Counted from the first letter of the stretch, positions 7,079-15,901 are shown. The stretch is 64,000 nt of DNA from Streptomyces olivochromogenes (GCF_001514115.1 NZ_KQ948457.1:125829-189828), one strand, 5' to 3'. The notes: generated from the sequence alone by a model not told the origin. Translations and numbers: made by a program.

Positions 7079-8572
7079 CTAGCTGTCCGTGACCATGAGG
7101 GAGGCCATCATGCCCTCGTCCTCGTGTTGCAGCAGATGGCAATGGAGCATGTACATATAGGTGTCGTCCGAGAAGTCGGTGAACTTCATCGCGATCTCGA
7201 TGGAGCCGCCGCCGACCACCTCGAACGTGTCGTACCAGCCCAGTTGGACGCCCGTCGGATCCTCCCCGTTGATGGAGATCAGCTGGAACGGCACGTCATG
7301 CAGATGGAACGAGTGTTCAAGCTGCGTGCTGTTCTTGACCGTCCACACCTCCTCGGCACCCAGGGTGGTGCTGATCATCGCCATCGAGGACATGCTCGTC
7401 CCGGCGGAGCCGTTGATCGTCATCGTTGTGCCGCTCTGGCCGAGCGTGATCGTCCGTGCGGTGAAGTCACTGGTGTCGTAGCGGGTGATGGTGTTCAGGG
7501 TCGGCAGGGTCTCCGGAGTGTCCGAGGTGTCGGGGGTGACGGTCAGGAACTCGTACGTCCCGCTGCCGCCGCGCACCCAGCCCGTCGTCACCACGGCCTC
7601 CAACGTCACCGCGTCGCTGAGCTCCATGACGAACTCGGCCCGCGCGCCCGCCACCAGCCGGATCGATGCCACCTCGGTGGCCTCGGTCAGATAGCCCTGG
7701 TCGGTGGCGATCTGGGTGAGCGTCGCGCCGTCGCTGCGCTGGATGGTGATGATGTCGGACGGCGAGGCGTTGAGCAGCCGGAAGCGGGTGCGCTTCTTGG
7801 TGGCGGTGAAGGAGAGCGTGGTGTCGTCGACGTTCGTGCCGTTGCACAGCAGCGGGAAGCTCAGGCCGTTGCTGAGGTAGCCGGTCAGGTTGTACTTGAT
7901 GTCTCCGGCGCTGTCGGTGGCCAGGCACTGCAGGATGATCGGGATGTCGTCGGTGCCGTAGGTGCTGGGCAGGGCCGCGGACGCGTCCGAGTCGTCCTCG
8001 ACGATGATCATGCCCGCGAGGCCGTGGGTGGCCTGCTCCGCGGTGGTGCCCAGGGCGTGCGGGTGATACCAGAGCGTCTTCGCCTCGTCCTTGACCGTGA
8101 AGGTGGGCGACCAGGTCTTCCCCGCGGCGAAGGAGTTCTGCGGGCCGCCGTCCATGCTGGGCGGGACGTGCGCGCCGTGGAAGTGGACGGTGGTGTCCTC
8201 GGTGAGGCTGTTGGTGATGTTCAGCAGGACGGTGTCGCCCGAGGTCCACTTCATGGTGGGGCCGAGGAACGACTGGTTGTAGCCCGCGGTCGTGCTGGTC
8301 ACTCCGCTGAGCACCTCGCTGGTGCCGGCCTTCGCCTCCAGGGTGAACGTCGTCGTGCCGTCCGTGGTGGTCCCCTCCAGGAGGTCGGGGATGGTCAGCG
8401 TGGTGCCCGCGGCGTGCGCCTTGTTCTGTGTCGCGTTCGTCAGTAAGGCGATGGCCGTGCCGCCCGCGGTCACCGCCGCGATGCCCGCTCCGGCCATCCC
8501 GCCGAGGAACTTGCGGCGGTGCATGCCCTTGCCCGTGGACTTGCCCGGGGTCTTGCCCGTGGTGTGAGTCAT
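7079..8572 (-). CDS. Tat-exported multicopper oxidase
   Basis: A 497-residue three-domain multicopper oxidase. The signal peptide has a long Thr/Gly/Lys-rich leader, then a twin-arginine motif HRRKFLGG (about 18-25) and a hydrophobic stretch ending near AHA (53-55), indicating folded export through Tat. Copper ligands are all present: HFH at 130-132, YHPH at 169-172, HSFHLH at 420-425, and HCHLLQHEDEGMM from 477 with an axial-Met-type end. Such enzymes oxidise phenols or Cu(I)/Fe(II) with reduction of O2 to water. ATG at 8572 follows GAGAG; an upstream TTG at 8593 is possible. It is convergent with the desulfurase gene. I do not recall it at this locus in S. coelicolor, so it may be an insertion. 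Confidence 0.92.
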   Translation of the reverse strand: MTHTTGKTPGKSTGKGMHRRKFLGGMAGAGIAAVTAGGTAIALLTNATQNKAHAAGTTLTIPDLLEGTTTDGTTTFTLEAKAGTSEVLSGVTSTTAGYNQSFLGPTMKWTSGDTVLLNITNSLTEDTTVHFHGAHVPPSMDGGPQNSFAAGKTWSPTFTVKDEAKTLWYHPHALGTTAEQATHGLAGMIIVEDDSDASAALPSTYGTDDIPIILQCLATDSAGDIKYNLTGYLSNGLSFPLLCNGTNVDDTTLSFTATKKRTRFRLLNASPSDIITIQRSDGATLTQIATDQGYLTEATEVASIRLVAGARAEFVMELSDAVTLEAVVTTGWVRGGSGTYEFLTVTPDTSDTPETLPTLNTITRYDTSDFTARTITLGQSGTTMTINGSAGTSMSSMAMISTTLGAEEVWTVKNSTQLEHSFHLHDVPFQLISINGEDPTGVQLGWYDTFEVVGGGSIEIAMKFTDFSDDTYMYMLHCHLLQHEDEGMMASLMVTDS

Positions 8573-8651
8573 AGCGGTGGACTCTCGGCCCAAGGGCTAT
8601 GTGAAGACTGGGCCGGAGTTAGGAGAACGCCGTCGTCGCTGTGAAATCCGA

Positions 8652-8664
8652 TGACTTAAAGTCA
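8652..8664. promoter_or_regulatory. Palindrome TGACTT-A-AAGTCA upstream of multicopper oxidase
   Basis: A perfect 6-bp inverted repeat around one base, 80-92 nt upstream of the oxidase ATG. A dyad of this size could be a repressor site. The remaining gap (8573-8833) holds no gene. Confidence 0.35.
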
Positions 8665-8804
8665 GGATGAACTCCCCGGGAAACAGCGAGAGTTGACGTG
8701 TCGCTGGTCACATCGGCCTCAGGGGACGCAAGGGACAGGCGCGTACCGTCGCCGCCTCACAGCATCACGATTAGGTGACTTGAGCCCTGCGCTCCGCTGT
8801 CTGT

Positions 8805-8825
8805 GAGCGCCCACCGAAAGCGCTC
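8805..8825 (-). terminator. Hairpin downstream of amidase gene
   Basis: GAGCGC (8805-8810) and GCGCTC (8820-8825) pair around a 9-nt loop, just past the amidase stop in the leftward direction. It is short and without a T-run. Confidence 0.35.
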
Positions 8826-8833
8826 TCTGGTGG

Positions 8834-9727
8834 CTACGCCCCCGCTGTGCGCGTCGGCTCCGCCGCGGTGCGGGCCTGCCGTACCAGCCGTATGTACCGG
8901 TCCCAGTCCCAGTACCGCCCGGGGTCCGTGTGGTCCGTGCCCGGCACCTCGACGTGTCCGATGATGTGCGCACGGTCCACGGGAATGCCGTACCGCCCGC
9001 AGATCCCGGCCGTCAGCCGCGCCGAGGCCGCGTACATGGCGTCCGTGAACGACGAGGCGCGCTCCACGAAGCCCTCGTGCTCGATGCCGACGCTCCGCTC
9101 GTTGTACCCCCGGTTGCCCGCGTGGAAGGCCACGTCCAGCTCGCGGATCATCTGCGTGATGTGTCCGTCCTTGCGCACGATGTAGTGCGCGGCCGCGCCG
9201 TGTGCCGGGTCCTGGAAGACCTTCACGGCGCTTCGGTAGCTGCCCTGGGTGACGTGGATGACGACCCGGTCTATCCCGTAGTCGTCGGGCCGGTCCGCCC
9301 GCCGCCAGTTCGCCGACGAGGCGGCCACCCACTGCGCACCCCGGAAGTCGACGGCTCCCGCCACCCGGGGCTTTTCGACGCCGGGCAGCCGCCACCACAG
9401 GTGGCCGAGCTCACCGCGTGCGAGCACCGCCGTGCCCACGGCGGCCGCGGCGCCGCCGATCAGCAGCGCCCGCCGTCCGATCCGCCGGTCGCGGTCCCGG
9501 CGGGAACCCCCCTCGTTCTTGTTCGCGCCCACGCCGCCCCCGCCGCTCCCGATGGATTCTCCGGCTCCGGTGATCCCCGCGGTGCCCACAGCCCTCGTGG
9601 TTCCCGTGGTTTCCGTGGTCCCTGTGCCGACCGCGGCCCCCTTGGTTCCCACGGCCCCTGCGGCCTCGGTGGTCCCCGTGGTGCCGGTGTTGCCTGTGGT
9701 GCCCGTCTTCTCCGCGGCCTCACTCAT
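8834..9727 (-). CDS. N-acetylmuramoyl-L-alanine amidase (Amidase_2), membrane-anchored or exported
   Basis: A 297-residue protein. Residues 1-75 are low complexity (TGTTGNTGTTGTTEA-type Thr/Gly repeats). Then RRIGRRALLIGG and an Ala-rich hydrophobic segment (about 80-102) form a signal anchor or Tat-like signal. The C-terminal Amidase_2 domain (about 145-280) contains IHVTQGS with the first zinc histidine, HYIVRKDG, HAGNRGYNERSVGIEHEG, and TDHTDPGRYWDW with the distal zinc/catalytic histidine. It would cut the amide between MurNAc and the stem peptide in peptidoglycan. The start is the ATG at 9727; upstream sequence in the same frame is non-coding in composition. It diverges from mnmA. Confidence 0.88.
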   Translation of the reverse strand: MSEAAEKTGTTGNTGTTGTTEAAGAVGTKGAAVGTGTTETTGTTRAVGTAGITGAGESIGSGGGGVGANKNEGGSRRDRDRRIGRRALLIGGAAAAVGTAVLARGELGHLWWRLPGVEKPRVAGAVDFRGAQWVAASSANWRRADRPDDYGIDRVVIHVTQGSYRSAVKVFQDPAHGAAAHYIVRKDGHITQMIRELDVAFHAGNRGYNERSVGIEHEGFVERASSFTDAMYAASARLTAGICGRYGIPVDRAHIIGHVEVPGTDHTDPGRYWDWDRYIRLVRQARTAAEPTRTAGA

Positions 9728-9740
9728 CGCGTCCGCCCCG

Positions 9741-9774
9741 TCCTTCGTGCCCGCCCGTCCTTCGTGCCCGCCCG
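9741..9774. repeat. Two-copy 17-bp direct repeat
   Basis: The unit beginning TCCTTCGTGCC is present twice in tandem (9741-9757 and 9758-9774) in the divergent gap between the amidase gene and mnmA, close to the amidase start. Confidence 0.85.
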
Positions 9775-9853
9775 TCCTCCGGCGGTCCCCGTTGCGGTCA
9801 TCAACGGATACCCGCGGGCTTCGGTTCCCGCGGCCCCGTACTCTGGAGGGGCT

Positions 9854-10981
9854 ATGACTGAGACCTCGCAGCGCCCCCGCCCCCTCCGCGTCCTCGCCGC
9901 CATGTCCGGCGGCGTGGACTCCGCCGTCGCCGCCGCCCGCGCGGCGGAAGCCGGTCACGACGTGACGGGCGTGCACCTCGCGCTCTCCGCCAACCCGCAA
10001 TCGTTCCGCACGGGCGCGCGAGGCTGTTGCACCATCGAGGACTCGCGCGACGCCCGCCGCGCCGCGGACGTCATCGGCATCCCGTTCTACGTGTGGGACC
10101 TCGCCGAGCGCTTCCGCGAGGACGTGGTCGAGGACTTCATCGCCGAGTACGAGGCCGGGCGCACCCCCAACCCGTGTCTGCGCTGCAACGAGAAGATCAA
10201 GTTCGCCGCCCTGCTCGACAAGGCGCTCGCGCTCGGCTTCGACGCGGTCTGCACGGGCCACTACGCCCAGGTGATCGTGAACGAGGACGGCACGCGCGAG
10301 CTGCACCGGGCCTCGGACATGGCCAAGGACCAGTCGTACGTCCTCGGTGTCCTCGACGACCGCCAGCTCGCCCACGCGCTGTTCCCGCTGGGTGACACGG
10401 TGACGACGAAGGACGAGATCCGTGCGGAGGCGGAGCTCCGGGGCCTGGCCGTCGCCAAGAAGCCCGACTCGCACGACATCTGCTTCATCGCCGACGGCGA
10501 CACCCAGGGCTTCCTGGCGAACCGCCTGGGCAAGGCGGAGGGCGACATCGTCGACGAGTCCGGGTCGGTCATCGGCTCCCACGAGGGCGCCTTCGGCTTC
10601 ACGATCGGGCAGCGCAAGGGACTGCGCATCGGCACCCCGGCCGCGGACGGCAAGCCGCGCTACGTCCTGGACATCTCGCCGGTGAACAACACGGTCACGG
10701 TGGGGCCGGCGGCATCCCTCGATGTCAGCGGGCTGACCGCCATCAAGCCCCGCTGGTGCGGCGCCGCCCCCACCGGCCCCGGCACCTACACCGCCCAACT
10801 CCGCGCCCACGGAGGCGAGACGCAGGTCGCGGCCGAGCTGGTCGACGGCGAACTCGAGGTCACGTTCACCGAGCCGGTCCGCGGCGTCGCCCCCGGCCAG
10901 GCGATCGTCCTGTACGACGGCACACGCGTGGTCGGCTCGGCGACGATCGCGACGACCACCCGCGCTACGGCGAGCGTCTAG
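9854..10981 (+). CDS. mnmA: tRNA-specific 2-thiouridylase MnmA
   Basis: A 375-residue enzyme that thiolates U34 at C2 in tRNA(Lys/Glu/Gln) using ATP and persulfide sulfur. The PP-loop SGGVDS is at 18-23. The nucleophilic cysteine C108 is in NPCLRC, with C111 two residues after it. The second catalytic cysteine is C210 in HDICFIAD. The central and C-terminal beta-barrel domains follow (FTIGQRKGL, then the RPRW-like KPRW). The ATG at 9854 follows GGAGGGG. The cysteine desulfurase upstream at 5872 is the likely sulfur donor. A strong hairpin ends the gene. Confidence 0.95.
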   Translation: MTETSQRPRPLRVLAAMSGGVDSAVAAARAAEAGHDVTGVHLALSANPQSFRTGARGCCTIEDSRDARRAADVIGIPFYVWDLAERFREDVVEDFIAEYEAGRTPNPCLRCNEKIKFAALLDKALALGFDAVCTGHYAQVIVNEDGTRELHRASDMAKDQSYVLGVLDDRQLAHALFPLGDTVTTKDEIRAEAELRGLAVAKKPDSHDICFIADGDTQGFLANRLGKAEGDIVDESGSVIGSHEGAFGFTIGQRKGLRIGTPAADGKPRYVLDISPVNNTVTVGPAASLDVSGLTAIKPRWCGAAPTGPGTYTAQLRAHGGETQVAAELVDGELEVTFTEPVRGVAPGQAIVLYDGTRVVGSATIATTTRATASV

Positions 10982-11028
10982 GGCCTTTCCGGGCCCTCCC
11001 TGGACGGTGACGCCGCTGACCACCGAAG

Positions 11029-11050
11029 CGGCCCGGGAACACCCGGGCCG
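11029..11050. terminator. Terminator hairpin between mnmA and DUF427 gene
   Basis: CGGCCCGGG (11029-11037) and CCCGGGCCG (11042-11050) form a perfect 9-bp stem with loop AACA. It can serve both convergent genes. Confidence 0.7.
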
Positions 11051-11070
11051 TCGGCGTGGCGCCGGTGTGG

Positions 11071-11394
11071 TTACGCCGCTTCGACTTCGTAGAAGCAGAA
11101 GTGGTCCTTGATCCGGGCGACGTCCGGCTTGGGGTCGGGGTAGGACCAGACGAGGTCGGGGGCGTCGGGCAGGGACCAGTAGGACGCGTCGCCCTTGAAG
11201 GGGCAGTGCGTGTGGGTGTCGGAGGTCGTCAGCAGGTCGAGGCGGACGTCCTCGGCCGGTAGGTAGTAGCGCACGGGACAGCCGGTCTCGCGCAGCACCA
11301 GGGGCCGGTCGCTCTGAGCCAGCACCTGGTCGCCGTGCACAACGCGTACCCGCTCCGTGCCCTGTTCGATGGTGATCGTGTGTCCATTGGCCAT
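11071..11394 (-). CDS. DUF427 domain protein
   Basis: A 107-residue single-domain protein of the DUF427 family. Recognisable parts are RVRVVHGDQVLAQSDRPLVL, ETGCPVRYYLPAEDV, the SDTHTHCPFKGDASYWS core and a C-terminal KDHFCFYEVEAA. The family forms a small beta-rich fold; the conserved THCPYKG-type motif suggests a binding or catalytic site, but no function is established that I can name with certainty. It is convergent with mnmA and divergent from the LOG-like gene, with only 50 bp between the two starts. Confidence 0.85.
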   Translation of the reverse strand: MANGHTITIEQGTERVRVVHGDQVLAQSDRPLVLRETGCPVRYYLPAEDVRLDLLTTSDTHTHCPFKGDASYWSLPDAPDLVWSYPDPKPDVARIKDHFCFYEVEAA

Positions 11395-11432
11395 ACCCGT
11401 ACAGCGCGCGTGGGACCCGGGTTCTTCCCTCG

Positions 11433-11444
11433 TACCGTAGGCAC
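11433..11444 (+). promoter_or_regulatory. Leaderless promoter -10 (TACCGT)
   Basis: TACCGT at 11433-11438, six nt, then ATG at 11445. No ribosome-binding site is visible, consistent with a leaderless transcript. Confidence 0.5.
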
Positions 11445-11984
11445 ATGAATATCTGTGTCTTCCTCTCCGCCGCCGACCTCGACGACCGCTACACCCGTCC
11501 CGCCCGGGAGTTCGCCGAACTCCTCGGCAAGGGCGGCCACTCGCTGGTGTGGGGCGGCTCCGACGTCGGGCTGATGAAAGTGGTCGCCGACGGGGTGCAG
11601 GAGACGGGCGGACGGCTGCTGGGCGTCTCCGTGGACTTCCTGGCGGCCACGGCGCGGGCGGGGGCCGACGAGATGGTGATCGCCCGGGACCTCGCCGAGC
11701 GCAAGGCGCTGCTCCTGGCCAAGGCCGACGCCGTCGTGATCATGGTGGGCGGCACCGGGACCCTCGACGAGGCGACCGAGATCCTGGAGCTGAAGAAGCA
11801 CGGGAAGACCGAGAAGCCGGTCGTCCTGCTCAACACGGCGGGCTTCTACGACGGCCTGAAGGAGCAGTTCCACCGCATGGAGGCCGAGGGCTTCCTGCCG
11901 TGCCCGCTCACCGACCTGGTGTTCTTCGCCGAGGAGCCGGTGGGCGCGCTGGCCTACCTGGAGGAGAGCGTGGGCACCCGGTGA
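11445..11984 (+). CDS. TIGR00730/LOG-family Rossmann protein with altered PGG motif
   Basis: A 179-residue protein of the family once called lysine decarboxylases, many of which are cytokinin riboside 5'-monophosphate phosphoribohydrolases (LOG). The fold elements are clear: WGGSDVGLMKVVADG (36-50), AERKALL (85-91), and the nucleotide/catalytic loop at 101-109. That loop normally reads PGGxGTxxE; here it is VGGTGTLDE, so the proline is replaced by valine while glycine, threonine and glutamate remain. The start is probably leaderless. It precedes an SDR gene by 16 nt. Whether it acts on nucleoside monophosphates is uncertain. Confidence 0.82.
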   Translation: MNICVFLSAADLDDRYTRPAREFAELLGKGGHSLVWGGSDVGLMKVVADGVQETGGRLLGVSVDFLAATARAGADEMVIARDLAERKALLLAKADAVVIMVGGTGTLDEATEILELKKHGKTEKPVVLLNTAGFYDGLKEQFHRMEAEGFLPCPLTDLVFFAEEPVGALAYLEESVGTR

Positions 11985-12000
11985 TGCGAGCATGGCGTCC

Positions 12001-12690
12001 ATGGCTACACATGTGATCACCGGGGCGGGCTCCGGCATCGGCGCGGCCGTCGCCCGCCGTCTGCACGCGCGCGGGGACGACCTCGTGCTCCACGCGCGCG
12101 ACGCGGGCCGCGCGAAGGAACTGGCGGCCGAGTTCCCCGGAGCCCGGACCCTGGTCGGCGACCTGGCGGACCCGGACAAGCTCTCCTGGGCGTTCTCGCA
12201 CCAGTCCCTGCCCGAGCGCGTCGACTCGCTCCTGCACATCGCGGGCGTGGTCGACCTCGGCCCCGTCGGGGAGCTGACCCCCAAGTCCTGGCGTCACCAG
12301 CTCAACGTCAACCTGATCGCCCCCGCCGAGCTGACCCGCCACTTCCTGCCGCAACTCCGCGTCGCCCAGGGCCACGTCGTGTTCGTGAACTCCGGCGCCG
12401 GCCTCGCCGCACACGCCGACTGGTCCGCGTACGCCGCCTCCAAGCACGGCCTGAAGGCCCTCGCGGACTCCCTGCGCCACGAGGAGCACGCGAACGGCGT
12501 CCGGGTGACCTCCGTCTACCCGGGCCGGACGGCGAGCCCCATGCAGGCGAAGGTCCACCAGCAGGAGGGCAAGGAGTACGACGCCTCGAAGTGGATCGAC
12601 CCGGAGTCCGTCGCGACGACGATCCTGATGGCCGTCGACCTGCCGCGCGACGCGGAGGTCAACGACCTGACCGTGCGGCCGGGACGATGA
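12001..12690 (+). CDS. Short-chain dehydrogenase/reductase
   Basis: A 229-residue SDR with a Rossmann NAD(P) motif TGAGSGIG near the N-terminus, HIAGVVDLGP (NNAG-equivalent), a catalytic serine in FVNSGAG and the YAASK catalytic pair. The substrate is unknown. Start choice is open between ATG 11992 and ATG 12001; I prefer 12001 because family members begin directly before the first beta strand. The stop overlaps the ATG of the next gene (ATGA at 12687-12690), indicating translational coupling to the methionine synthase-like gene. Confidence 0.85.
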   Translation: MATHVITGAGSGIGAAVARRLHARGDDLVLHARDAGRAKELAAEFPGARTLVGDLADPDKLSWAFSHQSLPERVDSLLHIAGVVDLGPVGELTPKSWRHQLNVNLIAPAELTRHFLPQLRVAQGHVVFVNSGAGLAAHADWSAYAASKHGLKALADSLRHEEHANGVRVTSVYPGRTASPMQAKVHQQEGKEYDASKWIDPESVATTILMAVDLPRDAEVNDLTVRPGR

Positions 12691-13682
12691 GCTTCACCTG
12701 GGGCCCCGCCACCGGGGTCGGATCCATGCCAGGCGACGACGCCCGCGAGGCCGCCAAGACCGTGACCGGGTCCTTCGAGAACTTCCCGTTCCTGCCCGAA
12801 CTGCCCGCGCGGGGACCCGGCGCGGACATGATCGGACGGACCGCCGGGATGCTGGTCGAGCTCTACGCGCGCGTGGAGCCCAGCGGCTGGCGGATCGGGG
12901 ACCGGCCGGGGCGCGACACCAAGCGGGCCAGGTCCTGGCTCGGCGAAGACCTCGACGCGCTGGAGGAGTTCACCCAGGGCTACGAGGGGCCGCTCAAGGT
13001 ACAGGCCGTGGGCCCCTGGACACTGGCCGCCGCGCTGGAGCTGCGGGGCGGCGAGGCGGCGCTCTCCGACCTCGGCGCCTGCCGGGACCTCGCCGGATCG
13101 CTCGCCGAGGGGCTGCGCACGCACCTCGACGAGGTACGGCGCCGGGTGCCCGGCGCCCAGATCGTGCTGCAGCTCGACGAGCCCTCGCTCATCGCGGTGC
13201 TGCGCGGCCAGGTGAAGTCCGCCAGCGGCTACCGCACCCACCGCGCCGTCGACCGGCAACGGGTGGAGGCGACACTGCGGGACGTCGTCGGGGTGCACAC
13301 CGACGGCCCGGTCGTGGTGCACTCGTGCGCACCCGACGTACCGTTCGCGCTGCTGCGCAGGGCGGGGGCCGCGGCCATCTCCTTCGACTTCTCGCTGCTC
13401 ACCGAGCGTGACGACGATGCCATCGGTGAGGCGGTGGAGGGCGGCACCCGGCTGTTCGCCGGTGTCGTGCCGGGCACGGACGGACCATTGTCAGACCCTG
13501 CCGGTAGCGTCATGGGTGTCAGGACGCTGTGGCGCAGGCTGGGGCTGCATCCAGGTCTTCTCGCGGAGGCGGTCACGGTCACCCCGTCGTGCGGACTCGC
13601 GGGCGCTTCCCCGGAGTACGCGCGCCGGGCACTCGCCCACTGCGCCCGGGCGGCGAGATCCCTCGCGGACAACCCAGAGTAA
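12687..13682 (+). CDS. Methionine synthase, B12-independent type (MetE C-terminal domain only)
   Basis: A 331-residue protein corresponding to the catalytic barrel of cobalamin-independent methionine synthase, without the N-terminal MetE half. The barrel opens with TGVGSMPGDDAREA. QLDEPSL carries the conserved Asp-Glu pair. Zinc ligands are the His and Cys of HSCAPD and the Cys of TPSCGLAG. Stand-alone versions occur in actinobacteria and archaea and may use a methyl donor other than methyltetrahydrofolate. It is translationally coupled to the SDR and lies 15 nt before ligA, so the block probably forms one transcript. Confidence 0.85.
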   Translation: MSFTWGPATGVGSMPGDDAREAAKTVTGSFENFPFLPELPARGPGADMIGRTAGMLVELYARVEPSGWRIGDRPGRDTKRARSWLGEDLDALEEFTQGYEGPLKVQAVGPWTLAAALELRGGEAALSDLGACRDLAGSLAEGLRTHLDEVRRRVPGAQIVLQLDEPSLIAVLRGQVKSASGYRTHRAVDRQRVEATLRDVVGVHTDGPVVVHSCAPDVPFALLRRAGAAAISFDFSLLTERDDDAIGEAVEGGTRLFAGVVPGTDGPLSDPAGSVMGVRTLWRRLGLHPGLLAEAVTVTPSCGLAGASPEYARRALAHCARAARSLADNPE

Positions 13683-13697
13683 CGGGAGGACAACACG

Positions 13698-15893
13698 GTG
13701 GCCGGCGACAAGGACGCACAGCCCAATTCCCTGCCCGCCGAGGCACGGGAGCAGCACGCGCAGCTCGCTGAGCAGATCGAGGAGCACCGCTTCCGGTACT
13801 ACGTGAAGGACCAGCCGGTCGTCAGCGACGCGGAGTTCGACCAGTTGCTGCGCTCGCTGGAGGCCCTGGAGGAGCGGTATCCCGAGCTGCGCACCCCCGA
13901 CTCCCCGACCCAGAAGGTCGCGGGCGCGTACGCGACCGAGTTCACCTCCGTACAGCACCGCTCGCGCATGCTCTCGCTGGACAACGCCTTCAGCGACCTG
14001 GAGCTGGCGGCCTGGGCCGAGCGCGTCGCCAAGGACGTGGGCACCTCGGACCACCACTTCCTTTGCGAGCTGAAGGTCGACGGCCTCGCGGTCAACCTGA
14101 CCTACGAGCACGGCCGCCTCACCCGCGCCGCGACCCGCGGCGACGGCCGCACGGGCGAGGACATCACGCCCAATGTGCGCACGATCGCGGAGATCCCGGA
14201 CCGTCTCAAGGGCGACCATGTCCCGGACCTGGTGGAGATCCGCGGCGAGGTCTTCTTCCCGATGGAGAAGTTCGAGGAGCTCAACGCCCGCCTGGTGGAG
14301 GCCGGCGACAAGCCCTTCTCCAACGCGCGCAACGCGGCGGCGGGTTCGCTGCGCCAGAAGGACCCCCGCGTCACCGCGAGCCGCCCGCTGCACATGGTGG
14401 TCCACGGAATCGGCGCCCTGGAGGGCTTCGAGGGCCTCTCCCGCCTCTCGGAGGCGTATGTGCTGCTGCACTCCTGGGGCCTGCCGACCACGCGGTACGC
14501 GAAGGTGGTCGACGACCTCGACGGCGTACGGGAGTTCATCGCGTACTACGGCGAGAACCGGCACTCCGTCGAGCACGAGATCGACGGAGTCGTCGTCAAG
14601 CTCGACGAGATCCCGCTGCAGGGCCGCCTCGGCTCGACCTCGCGCGCGCCGCGCTGGGCCATCGCCTGGAAGTACGCGCCCGAGGAGGTCAACACCAAGC
14701 TCGTCAACATCCGGGTCGGCGTCGGCCGCACGGGCCGCGTCACGCCGTACGCGCAGGTCGAGCCGGTCACGGTGGCCGGCTCGGAGGTCGAGTTCGCCAC
14801 CCTGCACAACCAGGACGTGGTGAAGGCCAAGGGCGTCCTCATCGGGGACACGGTGGTGCTGCGCAAGGCCGGTGACGTCATCCCCGAGATCCTCGGCCCG
14901 GTCGTCGACCTGCGGGACGGCAGCGAGCGCGAGTTCGTGATGCCCGCCGAGTGCCCCGAGTGCGGTACGCCGCTGCGGCCGATGAAGGAGGGCGACGTCG
15001 ACCTGCGCTGCCCGAACGCGCGCTCGTGCCCGGCCCAGTTGCGTGAGCGGCTCTTCTACCTCGCGGGCCGCAAGGCACTCGACATCGAGCACTTCGGGTA
15101 CGTGGCGGCGGCGGCCCTCACCAAGCCGCTGGAGCCGGCCGAACCGCCGCTGGCCGACGAGGGCGACCTCTTCGACCTCACCATCGAGCGGCTGCTGCCG
15201 ATCAAGGCGTACGTCCTCGACCAGGACAGCGGCCTGCCCAAGCGCGACCCGAAGACGGGCGAGGAGAAGATCGCCACGGTCTTCGCCAACCAGCAGGGCG
15301 AGCCCAAGAAGAACGCGATCGGGATGCTGGACAACATCGCGGCCGCCAAGGAGCGCCCGCTCGCCCGGATCCTGACCGGCCTGTCGATCCGTCATGTCGG
15401 GCCGGTCGCGGCGGAGGCGCTGGCGCGCGAGTTCCGCTCCATCGACCGCATCGAGCAGGCCACCGAGGTGGAGCTCGCCACCACCGAGGGAGTCGGCCCG
15501 ATCATCGCCGCCTCGCTCAAGGAGTGGTTCGCGGAGGACTGGCACCGCGAGATCCTCCGCAAGTGGCGGGCGGCGGGCGTCCGTATGGAGGACGAGCGGT
15601 CCGGCGAGGACGAGGGCCCCCGGCCGCTCGAAGGACTCACCGTCGTCGTCACCGGCACGCTCGAACACCACACGCGGGACGGCGCGAAGGAGGCCCTGCA
15701 GAGCCGGGGAGCGAAGGTGACCGGTTCGGTCTCGAAGAAGACGTCTTTCGTGGTGGTGGGCGACAATCCAGGGTCCAAGTACGACAAGGCGATGCAGCTC
15801 AAAGTGCCGGTTCTGAACGAGGAGGGTTTCGCCGTCCTGCTCGAACAGGGACCGGAGGCCGCAGCGGAAGTCGCCCTCCCGACCGAGGAGTAG
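13698..15893 (+). CDS. ligA: NAD-dependent DNA ligase LigA
   Basis: A 731-residue ligase that seals nicks using NAD+. Domain Ia (about 15-75) precedes the adenylation domain, with K126 in CELKVDG as the AMP-accepting lysine. The OB fold (about 330-410) contains GRTGRVTPYAQVEPV. The zinc site has Cys pairs in CPECG and CPNARSCPAQ. Helix-hairpin-helix motifs follow, and a BRCT domain ends the protein (about 640-725, GLTVVVTGTLEHHTRDGAKE). The GTG start at 13698 has GGGAGGA 6 nt upstream. It is full length and essential in related bacteria. Confidence 0.96.
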   Translation: MAGDKDAQPNSLPAEAREQHAQLAEQIEEHRFRYYVKDQPVVSDAEFDQLLRSLEALEERYPELRTPDSPTQKVAGAYATEFTSVQHRSRMLSLDNAFSDLELAAWAERVAKDVGTSDHHFLCELKVDGLAVNLTYEHGRLTRAATRGDGRTGEDITPNVRTIAEIPDRLKGDHVPDLVEIRGEVFFPMEKFEELNARLVEAGDKPFSNARNAAAGSLRQKDPRVTASRPLHMVVHGIGALEGFEGLSRLSEAYVLLHSWGLPTTRYAKVVDDLDGVREFIAYYGENRHSVEHEIDGVVVKLDEIPLQGRLGSTSRAPRWAIAWKYAPEEVNTKLVNIRVGVGRTGRVTPYAQVEPVTVAGSEVEFATLHNQDVVKAKGVLIGDTVVLRKAGDVIPEILGPVVDLRDGSEREFVMPAECPECGTPLRPMKEGDVDLRCPNARSCPAQLRERLFYLAGRKALDIEHFGYVAAAALTKPLEPAEPPLADEGDLFDLTIERLLPIKAYVLDQDSGLPKRDPKTGEEKIATVFANQQGEPKKNAIGMLDNIAAAKERPLARILTGLSIRHVGPVAAEALAREFRSIDRIEQATEVELATTEGVGPIIAASLKEWFAEDWHREILRKWRAAGVRMEDERSGEDEGPRPLEGLTVVVTGTLEHHTRDGAKEALQSRGAKVTGSVSKKTSFVVVGDNPGSKYDKAMQLKVPVLNEEGFAVLLEQGPEAAAEVALPTEE

Positions 15894-15901
15894 CGGTTGA
15901 A

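Noticed and set aside
8930..10981. Long N-terminal extension of mnmA
   Set aside because: The extra part is antisense to the amidase gene; the ATG at 9854 has a ribosome-binding site and matches the family start.
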